A stretch of DNA of 14,536 bases from a candidate division LCP-89 bacterium (GCA_025774735.1 JALGZU010000026.1:1-14536); one strand, 5' to 3'. Counted from the first letter of the stretch, positions 1 to 8,041 are shown. Notes: generated by a model from the sequence alone, not told the origin. Made by a program: numbers and translations.

Positions 1-429
1 GTCTATGCCTACAACGCCTATACCGGAATCTACCCTGACCTGGTCTGGGCGAACGACAGCTTCGATTTCGAAAAGCTGACCACTGGCGACGGCGAACCGG
101 TTTCCGGGTGGAACAACTGGGGCGAGCCCTTCGAAACAACTGAAGTCACCGAAACCGTGCTGCCCGAAGATTTCGTGATGCTGGGCGCCTACCCCAATCC
201 CTTCAATCCAGCCACCACCATCACCTTCGCCCTGCCCGAAGTGGGGAAGGTGTTACTGAGCGTCTACGACGTCAGCGGCCGCCTGGTGGCCACTCTGGTG
301 GACGGTTACCGGGATCCAGGTGCGCACGAGGTAACCTTCGATGGTTCGAACTTCGCATCCGGCATTTACGTCTACCGGCTGGAAGCGGGGCAGTTTACGG
401 CCTCAGGGAAGATGGTCTTGATGAAATAG
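1..429 (+). CDS. C-terminal part of a secreted protein with Ig-like domain and T9SS sorting tail (5' truncated)
   Basis: Frame 1 is open from the first base of the window to the TAG at 427-429, giving the last 142 residues; the start lies outside the window. Residues 1-27 match the final strands of an Ig-like domain also found in the M28, M14 and third beta-helix proteins here (NAYTGIYPDLVWANDSF compared with NAYLGINPDIVWASDSF). A short acidic, Trp-rich linker follows, then a 79-residue sorting tail from Tyr64 (YPNPFNPATTITFALPE) to the end (SGKMVLMK). Known role of such tails: they direct passage through the type IX secretion system and are removed or attached at the cell surface. The missing N-terminal part holds the functional domain; the close match to the end of the M28 protein makes another exported enzyme likely but unproven. 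A strong terminator follows 26 bases after the stop. Confidence 0.9.
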   Translation, partial: VYAYNAYTGIYPDLVWANDSFDFEKLTTGDGEPVSGWNNWGEPFETTEVTETVLPEDFVMLGAYPNPFNPATTITFALPEVGKVLLSVYDVSGRLVATLVDGYRDPGAHEVTFDGSNFASGIYVYRLEAGQFTASGKMVLMK

Positions 430-455
430 CTAGAAACCGGCAACCTCAATAACGT

Positions 456-484
456 AAGGCGGGGGTACCTCCCCCGCCTTTTTT
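456..484 (+). terminator. Intrinsic terminator after the first partial gene
   Basis: A perfect 10-base-pair stem (456-465 with 471-480, AAGGCGGGGG against CCCCCGCCTT) has a 5-base loop and runs into six T residues (479-484). It sits 26 bases after the stop at 429. The stem closely resembles that of the terminator at 8042-8069. Confidence 0.9.
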
Positions 485-497
485 AATCCCCCTTAGT

Positions 498-516
498 CCC
501 CCTTTAGAAAAGGGGG
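498..516. repeat. Small palindrome of the CCCCCTTT/AAAGGGGG type
   Basis: CCCCCTTT (498-505) pairs with AAAGGGGG (509-516) around a 3-base loop. It is preceded by a second C-rich block (488-492) and lies between the terminator and the next promoter. C-run/G-run palindromes of this type are commonly dispersed in intergenic DNA of environmental bacteria. I can only see one copy in this window, so its repeat status is inferred. Confidence 0.5.
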
Positions 517-542
517 AAAATTTCCTCCAAAAAAACTATTCC

Positions 543-571
543 TTGACATTTTCGAAATTATTGTGTATATT
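543..571 (+). promoter_or_regulatory. Sigma70-type promoter for the first beta-helix gene
   Basis: TTGACA at 543-548 (perfect -35) and TATATT at 566-571 (-10, one mismatch to TATAAT) are separated by exactly 17 bases. Transcription should begin near 578, giving a leader of about 25 bases before the GTG start at 602. A 6-base inverted repeat (TATATT, 2-base gap, AATATA; 566-579) overlaps the -10 and the start point and could be an operator. The same element with two changes in 60 bases precedes the gene at 8162. Confidence 0.85.
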
Positions 572-601
572 GAAATATATTCATTTATCGTGGAGGGCAA
601 A

Positions 602-2716
602 GTGAAACGGCTGCTCCCATCCATCTTCCTCCTGATTCTCCTCTCCTTCAATTCCCTTTTCGCAGAAACGATAACGGTTTCCGGCGACGTCTCCGGCACC
701 TGGTCTGCCGATACCGTCCTGGTCACTGGAGAAATCCGAGTTCCACCGGGGGAGACACTTGTTATCGAGCCGGGGGCGAAGGTGCTGTTTCAGACCTACT
801 GCAAGTTTATCGTGGACAGTAATGCTACACTACAAGCAATCGGTACTGAACTTGATTCCATACTTTTCGATGAATTTTATCCGGATACGAGTTGGCATGG
901 GATAAGGTTTTTAAATGCCTCAGATTCATGCTGGTTGGAATATTGCCACTTAGAGAATGGATATGCTCAAATTTCTGGTGATGATGCTAATGGAGGTGCT
1001 ATTTACTGTCTTAACACCGGACTGAGTATTTTGCATAGTACGATCAAGAACTGCACGGCATATTCATACCATGAAGTCTGGGCTGTTTGTGCTGGTGGAG
1101 CTATTTATTGTAACAGCTCTACATTAACAGTTACAGCATGTGAAATCAGTGGAAATTCAGCCATTTCTGAACCTTGGCATGATTATGCCTCCGGTGGAGG
1201 GATCTACTGCGTAGACTCAAACTTTATAATATCAAAGAGTATAATTCGTGAAAACTCCGCAGATACTGGGGGAGGAATTTGTTGTGAAAACTCGCCCTCA
1301 ACAATTACAATGAACATAATTTATTTGAATAGAGCTACTATAATGGGCGGTGGGATATACTGTCATTACGCAGATTATTCTATCACGGATAATACGATAT
1401 TTGGTAATTGGACAGAAGAATATAGCGGTGGTGGTCTTTGCATGGATTATGCTAATGGGATAATAAGTGGAAACATGATTTCCAATGGGAATACAAGCTG
1501 TAGTAATGGAGGTGGTATATATTGTACTAATTCCCAACCAGATATAATCAATAACACGATCTTCGGAAATATAGCTGGAAATAGCGGTGGTGGCGTAGCT
1601 TGTGTAGCATATAGTCATTCTATGATAATTAATAATTCGATCTATGGAAATTTAGCTTACAGCTGTGGTGGAGGGATTGTAGTTAAGCTTCATTCTAATC
1701 CATTCATTGAAGAAAATGAAATCATAGGAAATTATGCTGTATACAACGGAGGTGGCATCTATTGTAGTAATTCTGATCCCTTTATAAATAAGAACTTCGT
1801 AAGTAGTAACACAGCACAATCTGGAGGTGGTATACTATGCTACTATAATTGTGTTTCTGAAATAATAAATAACAGTATTGTCGGTAATGAAGCATCTGCC
1901 ATAGGAGGGGGATTCTATTCATATCATAATTCAGACTTTATATTTAAAAACAACATCATTGCTGAAAACTCAAGTATTTCTCCGGGTGGGGGGATAGTTA
2001 GTAGTTTATCAAGTTTTGTAATTAGCAATAACACTATCATAAACAATACTGCAGATAGTTCAGGAGGGTGCTTTATCATAGATTCCTCCAATGTTATATT
2101 CAACAACTGCATTCTTTGGGACAATGGCGCACAGGAAATTGTGCTTGAGGACGGCTCAAGTACTGAAGTCCAATATTGCGATGTTCAAGGAGGCTGGCCC
2201 GGCGAAGGCAACATCAGCGAAGATCCGATTTTCGTCACCGGCTCTCTAAGCGATTATCATTTATCCCCCGATTCCCCTTGCAAAGACGCCGGTAATCCGG
2301 ATTCCCAATATAACGATCCCGAAGATCCGATGAATCCCGGCTTTGCCCTCTGGCCTGCGCTTGGTACCGTCAGGAACGATATGGGAGCCTACGGCGGCGG
2401 CGGAGCCAGCGGTTGGTTGGGAGTAGTCGAGGAGGAAAAATCGCCCTTGCCAACTGGCTATAACCTGTCGCAAAATTATCCGAATCCCTTCAATGCCGTT
2501 ACAACCATCTCATACTCATTACCCACAGACAGCCACATTTCACTAATGGTCTTTAACGTCCAGGGATGCGTCGTAACGCAGTTGATCAACGGCTGGCGAC
2601 CGTCGGGGACACACGAAATCTCGTTCGATGCTGAGGGATTGTCTTCAGGAGTCTACATCTACCGGCTGGAAGCGGGACAGTTCACCGCGTCAGGGAAGAT
2701 GGTACTGATGAAGTAG
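602..2716 (+). CDS. Secreted right-handed beta-helix repeat protein with T9SS sorting tail
   Basis: This 704-residue protein starts at GTG 602. GGAGG at 592-596 lies 5 bases upstream, and the paralog at 8162 has ATG in the same place; the longer open frame from 563 begins inside the -10 box, so it is rejected. A signal peptide (MKRLLPS, hydrophobic core, ending NSLFA) is probably cut after Ala21. Residues 22-115 form a conserved N-terminal cap (TITVSGDVSGTWSADTVLV; WHGIRFLNAS). Residues 131 to about 510 hold 14 degenerate rungs of about 25-27 residues, each opening with GGGIYC or a variant and carrying NTIxGN-type turns, as in Chlamydia Pmp-like and other beta-helix surface proteins. An SPCKDAGNPD segment closes the helix. 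The tail runs from Tyr626 to Lys704 with NPFNA instead of NPFNP. Expected location is the cell surface or exterior; adhesin or glycan-active enzyme are both possible, and I see no catalytic motif. Confidence 0.92.
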   Translation: MKRLLPSIFLLILLSFNSLFAETITVSGDVSGTWSADTVLVTGEIRVPPGETLVIEPGAKVLFQTYCKFIVDSNATLQAIGTELDSILFDEFYPDTSWHGIRFLNASDSCWLEYCHLENGYAQISGDDANGGAIYCLNTGLSILHSTIKNCTAYSYHEVWAVCAGGAIYCNSSTLTVTACEISGNSAISEPWHDYASGGGIYCVDSNFIISKSIIRENSADTGGGICCENSPSTITMNIIYLNRATIMGGGIYCHYADYSITDNTIFGNWTEEYSGGGLCMDYANGIISGNMISNGNTSCSNGGGIYCTNSQPDIINNTIFGNIAGNSGGGVACVAYSHSMIINNSIYGNLAYSCGGGIVVKLHSNPFIEENEIIGNYAVYNGGGIYCSNSDPFINKNFVSSNTAQSGGGILCYYNCVSEIINNSIVGNEASAIGGGFYSYHNSDFIFKNNIIAENSSISPGGGIVSSLSSFVISNNTIINNTADSSGGCFIIDSSNVIFNNCILWDNGAQEIVLEDGSSTEVQYCDVQGGWPGEGNISEDPIFVTGSLSDYHLSPDSPCKDAGNPDSQYNDPEDPMNPGFALWPALGTVRNDMGAYGGGGASGWLGVVEEEKSPLPTGYNLSQNYPNPFNAVTTISYSLPTDSHISLMVFNVQGCVVTQLINGWRPSGTHEISFDAEGLSSGVYIYRLEAGQFTASGKMVLMK
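992..2130 (+). repeat. Degenerate tandem repeat coding for beta-helix rungs (14 GG-motif units)
   Basis: Units of about 75-81 bases each begin with a Gly-Gly-Gly/Ala motif, commonly GGGIYC (first GG codon at 992, last at 2063). Protein spacing between successive GGG motifs counted by eye is 25-27 residues. The units are diverged at the DNA level, but GGTGG or GGAGG blocks recur in register. The region is strongly AT-rich: I count 36 G/C in the 120 bases at 1861-1980. Confidence 0.8.
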
Positions 2717-2739
2717 TAATAAGCATCGGCAACCAATTT

Positions 2740-2770
2740 GGCGATCCCGACGTTTCGGGATCGCCTTTTT
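2740..2770 (+). terminator. Intrinsic terminator after the first beta-helix gene
   Basis: An 11-base-pair perfect stem (2740-2750 with 2755-2765, GGCGATCCCGA against TCGGGATCGCC) has a CGTT loop and is followed by five T residues (2766-2770). It begins 24 bases after the stop at 2716 and isolates this gene from the peptidase operon. Confidence 0.92.
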
Positions 2771-2804
2771 AACGCTAAAAATTTGCTACGTTTGAAATAA
2801 TCCC

Positions 2805-2833
2805 TTGACTTTGGGTAAAATTCTTTGTAATTT
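2805..2833 (+). promoter_or_regulatory. Probable sigma70-type promoter of the peptidase operon
   Basis: TTGACT at 2805-2810, preceded by CC as in the other three promoters here, is followed after 17 bases by TAATTT at 2828-2833. A perfect TATAAT lies at 2833-2838 but would need a 22-base spacer, so the exact -10 is uncertain. The next start codon is at 2872. Confidence 0.65.
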
Positions 2834-2871
2834 ATAATGATACGAGATCTGCATCAAACATGGAGGGCACC

Positions 2872-5800
2872 ATGAGACGCTTGATTTGCTTAATTGTTTT
2901 TGTACTCCCGTTTACCTTGCTGAACGCATCCGATTGGAACCTGGTCACGGTTCCCGTTCCCGATAACCCCGGGGCTCTGGAATCGGCCGGCTTTAAACTC
3001 TTCCACCGAGCCGGAGATTTCTGGGTCGGCAGCCTGCCGGAAGGAGTCAGCGGCCCGGCGGGAACCCGGATTCTCTCCGGATACGATCCGCAGGCCGGCG
3101 AACTCTTCCGATTGCAGGTACCCTCACCGGATGAGATCGAGAAACTCCGCGGCCGCGTCAACCTGCTCTATTCCGATCCAGCCCAGGCAATCTTCCAGGC
3201 CACGGCCGAACAGCTTCAAGCCCTGCCCGAAATCAAAGGGGAATGGATTCGCATCTCGTTGATCCCCAAGCCGATGGGCTATTCGGGCATCGAAATCCTC
3301 CAGACGGATGATTTCCACCCCTTCGTCCAGGATTTGGTCAACCAGGTTTCTCAGGTCCAGTATACGGATTACCTGCAGACCCTGCAAGACTTCGTCTCCC
3401 GCAACACCTATTCTCCCGGTTGTGACGACGCGGCGAATTGGATTTTCGCTCAGTTCCAGAGCTTCGGTCTGGACGCATCCTTTGACGGCTTCCAGATCGG
3501 AGGCGGGACCGAGCGCAACGTAATCGGCGAACTACCCGGTCTGGTTTATCCCGATTCCATCATTTTCATCACCGGCCACATCGACGCTACAGCTGGATCG
3601 CCCTGGGGTCCCGAGCCGATCGCGCCCGGCGCTGACGACAACGGATCCGGAACGGCCTGCTTCATCGAATGCGCCCGGATTCTGTCGCAGTATCACTTTG
3701 AGAAGACCATTCGTTTCGTCGGCTTCGCCGGGGAAGAGCAGGGTCTTTACGGAAGTGAAGATTACGTACAGGACCTGCTGGCGGCTCAGACGCTGGTTGT
3801 AGGTTCCTTCAACTACGACATGATCGCCTGGTCTGGCGACGATCCCCTGCCGCCGGATTTGGTCATTTACGCCGATAACAATCCCCGTTCCCAGGCCATG
3901 GCCAACAAGATCGCCGAAGCGATTCTGACCTTCGTTCCCACCGGGCTGGAACCGGATGTTGACATCTCTCCGACCATGTCCGGATCGGATCACTACCCCT
4001 TCTGGGATGTGGGCTGGCCGGCCATCTGTGGGATTGAAGACCAGGCCTGGGGCCCGGATTTCAATCCATTCTACCACTCGGTGGAAGACCTGGTCTCCAA
4101 CTGCGATCTGGAATACGCCACCAACGTCACCCGGGTTGCTCTGGCTGCCCTGGCGGATTACGCCATACCCATCGTCGAAAGCGGTCCTTACGTGACGGTA
4201 TCGGACACGGAATTCGAGGAAGTTATCGGTAACGGCAACGGCGCTCCCGATCCGGGGGAGACCATCAGCATCCTGGTAACCCTGATCAACGTGGGTGATG
4301 AAGGCGCCACCGCTGTGGCCGCAGATTTGACCACGATAGATCCCTATCTGACTATAACCCAGAACACGGCTACTTACCCCGACCTGGCTCCCATGCAGAC
4401 GGGTATCGGTTCCCAACCGTACATCATCGAAATCGACGCGGGCTGTCCCAATGGCACCTGGGTCAGCAGTGATCTAGACATAACCGCTTCTCCAAGCTAT
4501 CAGAACAGCGTGCCCATCAATTTCGTGGTTGGAGATCCCGCCTACGAACCCACCGGCCCGGATACTTACGGTTACCTGGCCTTCGATCCCTTCGACGAGC
4601 CGGAATACCCGGTCTACGAATGGGTCGAGATCAGCGCCGACTCCGGCGGCCCCGGAACGTTGGTTAACTTCACCCAGGATGATCAGGCTTTGCAGTTCGA
4701 CCTGCCCTTCAGTTTCCAGTACTACGGGGTTTCCTATGACCGCTTCACCATCGCCGCCAACGGCTGGATCGGCATGGGCGATACCTTCGATGACGACTAC
4801 TCCAATTCCGGCATTCCCAACAGCGACGGTCCTGCAGCCATGATTGCTCCCTACTGGGAGGACCTCTCACCCCAGCGTACCAATTCAGGTAAAGTCTGGC
4901 AGTGGCACGATGACGTCGACCACCGCCTGGTGGTGGAATACAATCACGTCGAACAATATGCTCCGACCGGGAATTTTGAAACCTTCCAGGTCATCCTGCT
5001 GGACCCGGCTTACCACCCGACTGCAACCGGCGATGGCAAGATGGTTTTCCAGTACAAGGACATGTCCGCTGAACTTCAGTCCGACGGCACAGTCGGCATC
5101 GAGAACGCCGCTGAAACCGACGGCCTGCAGTATTTCTACGACGGCGGCTACGATATCCACGCCCATGACATCGAAAACGAATTTGCCATTCTCTTCATCC
5201 CGCCGAGTTCGGTGCCTGATCTGAGTGTGACGTTGGAGCCTTATGGGGCACCAATCGTCATCCCAGCATCGGGAGGGATCTTCGACTACAATATCGCCGC
5301 GACTAATAACGAACCGGCGGCGCAAAACTTTGATGTCTGGTGCGACGTGACCCTGCCCAACGGATCGCCTTATGGACCGGTGCTGGGTCCGGTCAACATA
5401 ACCCTCGATGCCGGCGTTACCGTGGACCGGGACCGCTCGCAGTCTGTCCCTGCCGGAGCTCCTTCTGGGTCGTACACCTATAACGCCTATCTGGGTATCA
5501 ATCCTGATATCGTCTGGGCATCGGACAGTTTCACCTTCGAAAAATCGACGACAGGCGACGGCGATATGCAGGACGCCTGGTCTAACTGGGGTGAATCCTT
5601 CACCGAACTCAACGATCCCGCTGCAATCTCAGCTCCCGAACAATTCGCACTACGGGGAGCCTACCCCAATCCCTTCAATCCGGCCACCACCATCGGTTTT
5701 GCTCTGCCTGAAGCGGGCAAGGTTTTGCTCGGCGTTTACGACGTCAGAGGACGGCTGGTGGCGACTTTGGTGGACGGCTACAGGGATGCGGGAATCCATG

Positions 5801-5901
5801 ATGTAACGTTTGACGCGGTCCATCTGGCGTCCGGAATCTACATTGCCCGACTCGAGGCCGGTGGATCAACAGCGTCGCAGAAGATGGTTTTAATCAAATA
5901 G
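2872..5901 (+). CDS. Secreted M28-family zinc peptidase with Ig-like domains and T9SS sorting tail
   Basis: This 1009-residue protein starts at ATG 2872, with GGAGG at 2862-2866. The upstream ATG at 2860 overlaps that ribosome binding site and is less likely. The signal peptide (MRRLICLIVFVLPF...LLNA) is probably cut after Ala19. Residues 20-150 look like a propeptide. The M28 domain (about 155-430) has all expected metal-site residues: His236 (GHID), Asp255/Asp256 (GADDNGSG), Glu288/Glu289 (GEEQGLYGS), Asp316 (NYDM) and His402 (FYHSVEDL). This predicts a two-zinc aminopeptidase or related amidase acting outside the cell. It is followed by a CARDB-like segment (440-555, GNGNGAPDPGE), a nidogen-like sandwich (566-780, ANGWIGMG and APYWEDL), the Ig-like domain shared with its neighbours (782-895) and the 79-residue tail (931-1009). 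The M14 gene follows after 50 bases with no terminator between, indicating an operon. Substrate specificity cannot be read from the sequence. Confidence 0.94.
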   Translation: MRRLICLIVFVLPFTLLNASDWNLVTVPVPDNPGALESAGFKLFHRAGDFWVGSLPEGVSGPAGTRILSGYDPQAGELFRLQVPSPDEIEKLRGRVNLLYSDPAQAIFQATAEQLQALPEIKGEWIRISLIPKPMGYSGIEILQTDDFHPFVQDLVNQVSQVQYTDYLQTLQDFVSRNTYSPGCDDAANWIFAQFQSFGLDASFDGFQIGGGTERNVIGELPGLVYPDSIIFITGHIDATAGSPWGPEPIAPGADDNGSGTACFIECARILSQYHFEKTIRFVGFAGEEQGLYGSEDYVQDLLAAQTLVVGSFNYDMIAWSGDDPLPPDLVIYADNNPRSQAMANKIAEAILTFVPTGLEPDVDISPTMSGSDHYPFWDVGWPAICGIEDQAWGPDFNPFYHSVEDLVSNCDLEYATNVTRVALAALADYAIPIVESGPYVTVSDTEFEEVIGNGNGAPDPGETISILVTLINVGDEGATAVAADLTTIDPYLTITQNTATYPDLAPMQTGIGSQPYIIEIDAGCPNGTWVSSDLDITASPSYQNSVPINFVVGDPAYEPTGPDTYGYLAFDPFDEPEYPVYEWVEISADSGGPGTLVNFTQDDQALQFDLPFSFQYYGVSYDRFTIAANGWIGMGDTFDDDYSNSGIPNSDGPAAMIAPYWEDLSPQRTNSGKVWQWHDDVDHRLVVEYNHVEQYAPTGNFETFQVILLDPAYHPTATGDGKMVFQYKDMSAELQSDGTVGIENAAETDGLQYFYDGGYDIHAHDIENEFAILFIPPSSVPDLSVTLEPYGAPIVIPASGGIFDYNIAATNNEPAAQNFDVWCDVTLPNGSPYGPVLGPVNITLDAGVTVDRDRSQSVPAGAPSGSYTYNAYLGINPDIVWASDSFTFEKSTTGDGDMQDAWSNWGESFTELNDPAAISAPEQFALRGAYPNPFNPATTIGFALPEAGKVLLGVYDVRGRLVATLVDGYRDAGIHDVTFDAVHLASGIYIARLEAGGSTASQKMVLIK

Positions 5902-5941
5902 CGAGGTTCTGTATAACGTAACTCTATATAGATAAAATCGA

Positions 5942-5946
5942 GGAGG
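5942..5946 (+). promoter_or_regulatory. Ribosome binding site that fixes a TTG start
   Basis: GGAGG lies 5 bases before TTG 5952, in the block GGAGGGCACC that also precedes the M28 gene (2862-2871). The same 5-base spacing is used at 592/602, 2862/2872 and 8152/8162, which supports TTG 5952 over the in-frame TTG at 5958. Confidence 0.8.
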
Positions 5947-5951
5947 GCACC

Positions 5952-7988
5952 TTGAACTTGCATCGCACTGCTTACCTATGCATTGGTCTGTTTCTGCTGA
6001 TCGGATGGCAAGTCTCCTTCGCCAATGATGCGCACCTCTACAAAATCGATCTGAACCAGAAGGGCACGGCTGTCCCTATCGCCGAGGCAGGTATCGAACT
6101 GCTCACCGTTATCCCCGATGACCATGCTCTGGCCGAACTGACCGACCAGCAGATGACCCGCGTCATCCGCATGGGTTACACGGTCGACTACATTGCCGCC
6201 AGCCTGCTGGAATATTCGGCTCTGGACGAAACGGACGAATACTATACCTTCGACACTCTGGTTAACCAGCTGCAGCAGTGGGCGGACATGCACTCCGATA
6301 TCGCCGTTCTGCACAACTTGGGCACGACCGTAGAGAACCGTACCATCTGGGGCATGAAAATCTCCGACAATCCCTACCTGGAAGAGGACGAAATCGTCAA
6401 CTACTTCGTCGGAGTCCACCACGGCAACGAAGACATCGGCGCCGAAGTCTGCATGTACTTCCTGGATCACATCTTCACCAACTACGGTGTAGATCCTGAC
6501 GTGACCTACTGGGTGGAAAACCGCGAAATCTGGGTACTCCCCGTGCTGAATCCGGACGGCTATGTCGGCAACAGCCGCCGCAACGCCAACAACGTCGACG
6601 TCAACCGCAATTACTCCTTCCACTGGGGTGAATCGGCCTCCTATTACGGTCCTTATCCCTTTTCGGAGGTCGAAACCCAGGTCGTCCAGGATCTGAACTT
6701 TGAGCATCACTTCACCATGGGGCACTCGTACCATTCCTATGGTGAAGAGATCCTCTACCCATTCGCCTGGGATGACAACCATCCCACGCCGGATGACGAG
6801 TTCTTCCTGGAGATCGTCTGGGCGATGGCCGCCATGAACGGGTACGATCCGTTGATCTCCGGCAACCTTTACCCCCACGGCGGCGAACACAACGACTACC
6901 TCTACGGCGAAATGGGCGTCATGTCGGTGACTACTGAACTCTGGAGCGGTCCCGGCTACAACCCGCCTTCATCGGGAATTCTGAACGTCTGCCTGGATAA
7001 CCTGCCCAACGACCTTTACCTGTTGGAACGCGCCGGGGGAGCCCAGATCACCGGCCTCGTCACGGATGCAGCGACGTTGGAACCGCTGGAGGCGCAGTAT
7101 AAAATCGTCGAACTGTGGGATCCGGACGAAATCTACCCCCGCTTCAGCGAACCGTCCTTCGGGCGTTACCGCGCCTTGGTCGTACCGGGATCCTGGACCC
7201 TGGAGATATCCAAATCGGGTTATACGACCCAGACCTTCTCGAACGTCCAGGTCTTCGCTGGATCGCCGACCGTTATCGACGTGGCGCTGGATTTCGTAGG
7301 CTACCCGGACGTGACCGTCGCCCTGACTCCGGTCAATCCACCCATCATCATCCCTTCGACGGGTGGATCTTTCGATTACGAGGTTGACCTGAACAACAAT
7401 TCCGGACAGCCACAGGTGGCGGACGTCTGGATCGACGCCACTTTGCCGGACGGGTCGGTTTTCGGTCCGCTGATTCTGCGATCGGACATGAACATGTCGG
7501 CGGGTTTCAGCGCATACCGCTACATGACCCAGTCAGTCCCCGCAGGCGCCCCGGGAGGCACTTACACCCTGAACGCTTATGCGGGTAATTACGATCTAAA
7601 TGAACTCTGGAGCGAAGACCATTTCGACTTTACCAAATCGGGTGTGAACGAAGCAGGAATCGGCTACCTGCCGCCTTCCGAAGGATTCGACGTAGCAGGT
7701 TCGGAGGTGCAACTGACCGCACTGCCGGAGACGATCAGTCTGCAGGCTTACCCCAATCCGTTTAACCCGGTCACGCTGATCAGCTACCAACTCCCCTCAG
7801 CCAGTCTGGCCAACCTGAGCGTCTTCGACGTCCAGGGCCGCCAGGTCGCCGAACTACTGAACGGCTGGCAGGACGCCGGACAGCACGAAGTTACCTTCGA
7901 CGCTTCCCGGCTGACCTCGGGTGTGTATATCTACCGGCTCCAGGCCGGTGACGTCACCGCAAGCGGGAAAATGGTATTGATGAAATAG
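5952..7988 (+). CDS. Secreted M14-family zinc carboxypeptidase with T9SS sorting tail
   Basis: This 678-residue protein starts at TTG 5952, supported by ribosome-binding-site spacing and by the signal peptide it gives (MNLHRTAYL, hydrophobic core, cut probably after Ala24). The M14 domain (about 70-360) shows zinc ligands His157 and Glu160 (HHGNED), the NPDGY block with NVDVNRNY (substrate-binding Asn-Arg), the third zinc ligand His261 (YHSYGEEILYPF) and the general base Glu329 (SVTTELW). The enzyme should remove C-terminal residues from peptides outside the cell. A carboxypeptidase regulatory-like sandwich (about 365-450, ITGLVTDAATLEPLEA), the Ig-like domain shared with the M28 protein (about 452-570, PAGAPGGTYTLNAYAG) and the 79-residue tail (600-678, ending SGKMVLMK) follow. 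It is the second gene of the peptidase operon and is closed by the terminator at 8042-8069. Pairing with the M28 enzyme suggests attack on peptides from both ends; this is inference. Confidence 0.94.
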   Translation: MNLHRTAYLCIGLFLLIGWQVSFANDAHLYKIDLNQKGTAVPIAEAGIELLTVIPDDHALAELTDQQMTRVIRMGYTVDYIAASLLEYSALDETDEYYTFDTLVNQLQQWADMHSDIAVLHNLGTTVENRTIWGMKISDNPYLEEDEIVNYFVGVHHGNEDIGAEVCMYFLDHIFTNYGVDPDVTYWVENREIWVLPVLNPDGYVGNSRRNANNVDVNRNYSFHWGESASYYGPYPFSEVETQVVQDLNFEHHFTMGHSYHSYGEEILYPFAWDDNHPTPDDEFFLEIVWAMAAMNGYDPLISGNLYPHGGEHNDYLYGEMGVMSVTTELWSGPGYNPPSSGILNVCLDNLPNDLYLLERAGGAQITGLVTDAATLEPLEAQYKIVELWDPDEIYPRFSEPSFGRYRALVVPGSWTLEISKSGYTTQTFSNVQVFAGSPTVIDVALDFVGYPDVTVALTPVNPPIIIPSTGGSFDYEVDLNNNSGQPQVADVWIDATLPDGSVFGPLILRSDMNMSAGFSAYRYMTQSVPAGAPGGTYTLNAYAGNYDLNELWSEDHFDFTKSGVNEAGIGYLPPSEGFDVAGSEVQLTALPETISLQAYPNPFNPVTLISYQLPSASLANLSVFDVQGRQVAELLNGWQDAGQHEVTFDASRLTSGVYIYRLQAGDVTASGKMVLMK

Positions 7989-8002
7989 ATGATGAATACA
8001 AA

Positions 8003-8027
8003 GGGCGTGGAAACCACGCCCCTACAC
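8003..8027. repeat. Palindrome with CCCTACAC flank (REP-like)
   Basis: GGGCGTGG (8003-8010) pairs with CCACGCCC (8014-8021) across a 3-base AAA loop, and CTACAC follows. There is no T-run, so it is not itself a terminator. The 11-base end CGCCCCTACAC (8017-8027) recurs exactly at 12457-12467, again as the right arm of a palindrome. GTAGGG at 8038-8043 is the inverse of CCCTAC at 8020-8025, so this palindrome and the following terminator could pair alternatively. Confidence 0.65.
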
Positions 8028-8041
8028 CTGAACAATCGTAG

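Noticed and set aside
563..601. N-terminal extension of the first beta-helix protein from GTG 563 (and the matching one from 8123)
   Set aside because: These codons lie in the promoter and leader. The start at 602 (and 8162) has a well-placed GGAGG and gives a standard signal peptide.
493..726. Minus-strand frame whose product resembles the minus-strand frame at 7954-8346
   Set aside because: The similarity follows automatically from the duplicated promoter, signal peptide and cap on the plus strand. It spans promoter and coding DNA and has no start signals of its own.
992..2130. CRISPR array or minisatellite
   Set aside because: The roughly 75-81 base periodicity is coding, in frame, and degenerate at the DNA level; repeats are not identical and there are no unique spacers.
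3532..4416. 294-codon open frame on the minus strand
   Set aside because: Antisense shadow of the M28 domain, which has all metal ligands in the plus frame. No independent ribosome binding site or promoter seen.
5976..6890. 304-codon open frame on the minus strand, rich in Val and Asp
   Set aside because: Antisense shadow of the M14 domain. The Val/Asp bias is the mirror of frequent Asp and Asn/Tyr codons on the plus strand.
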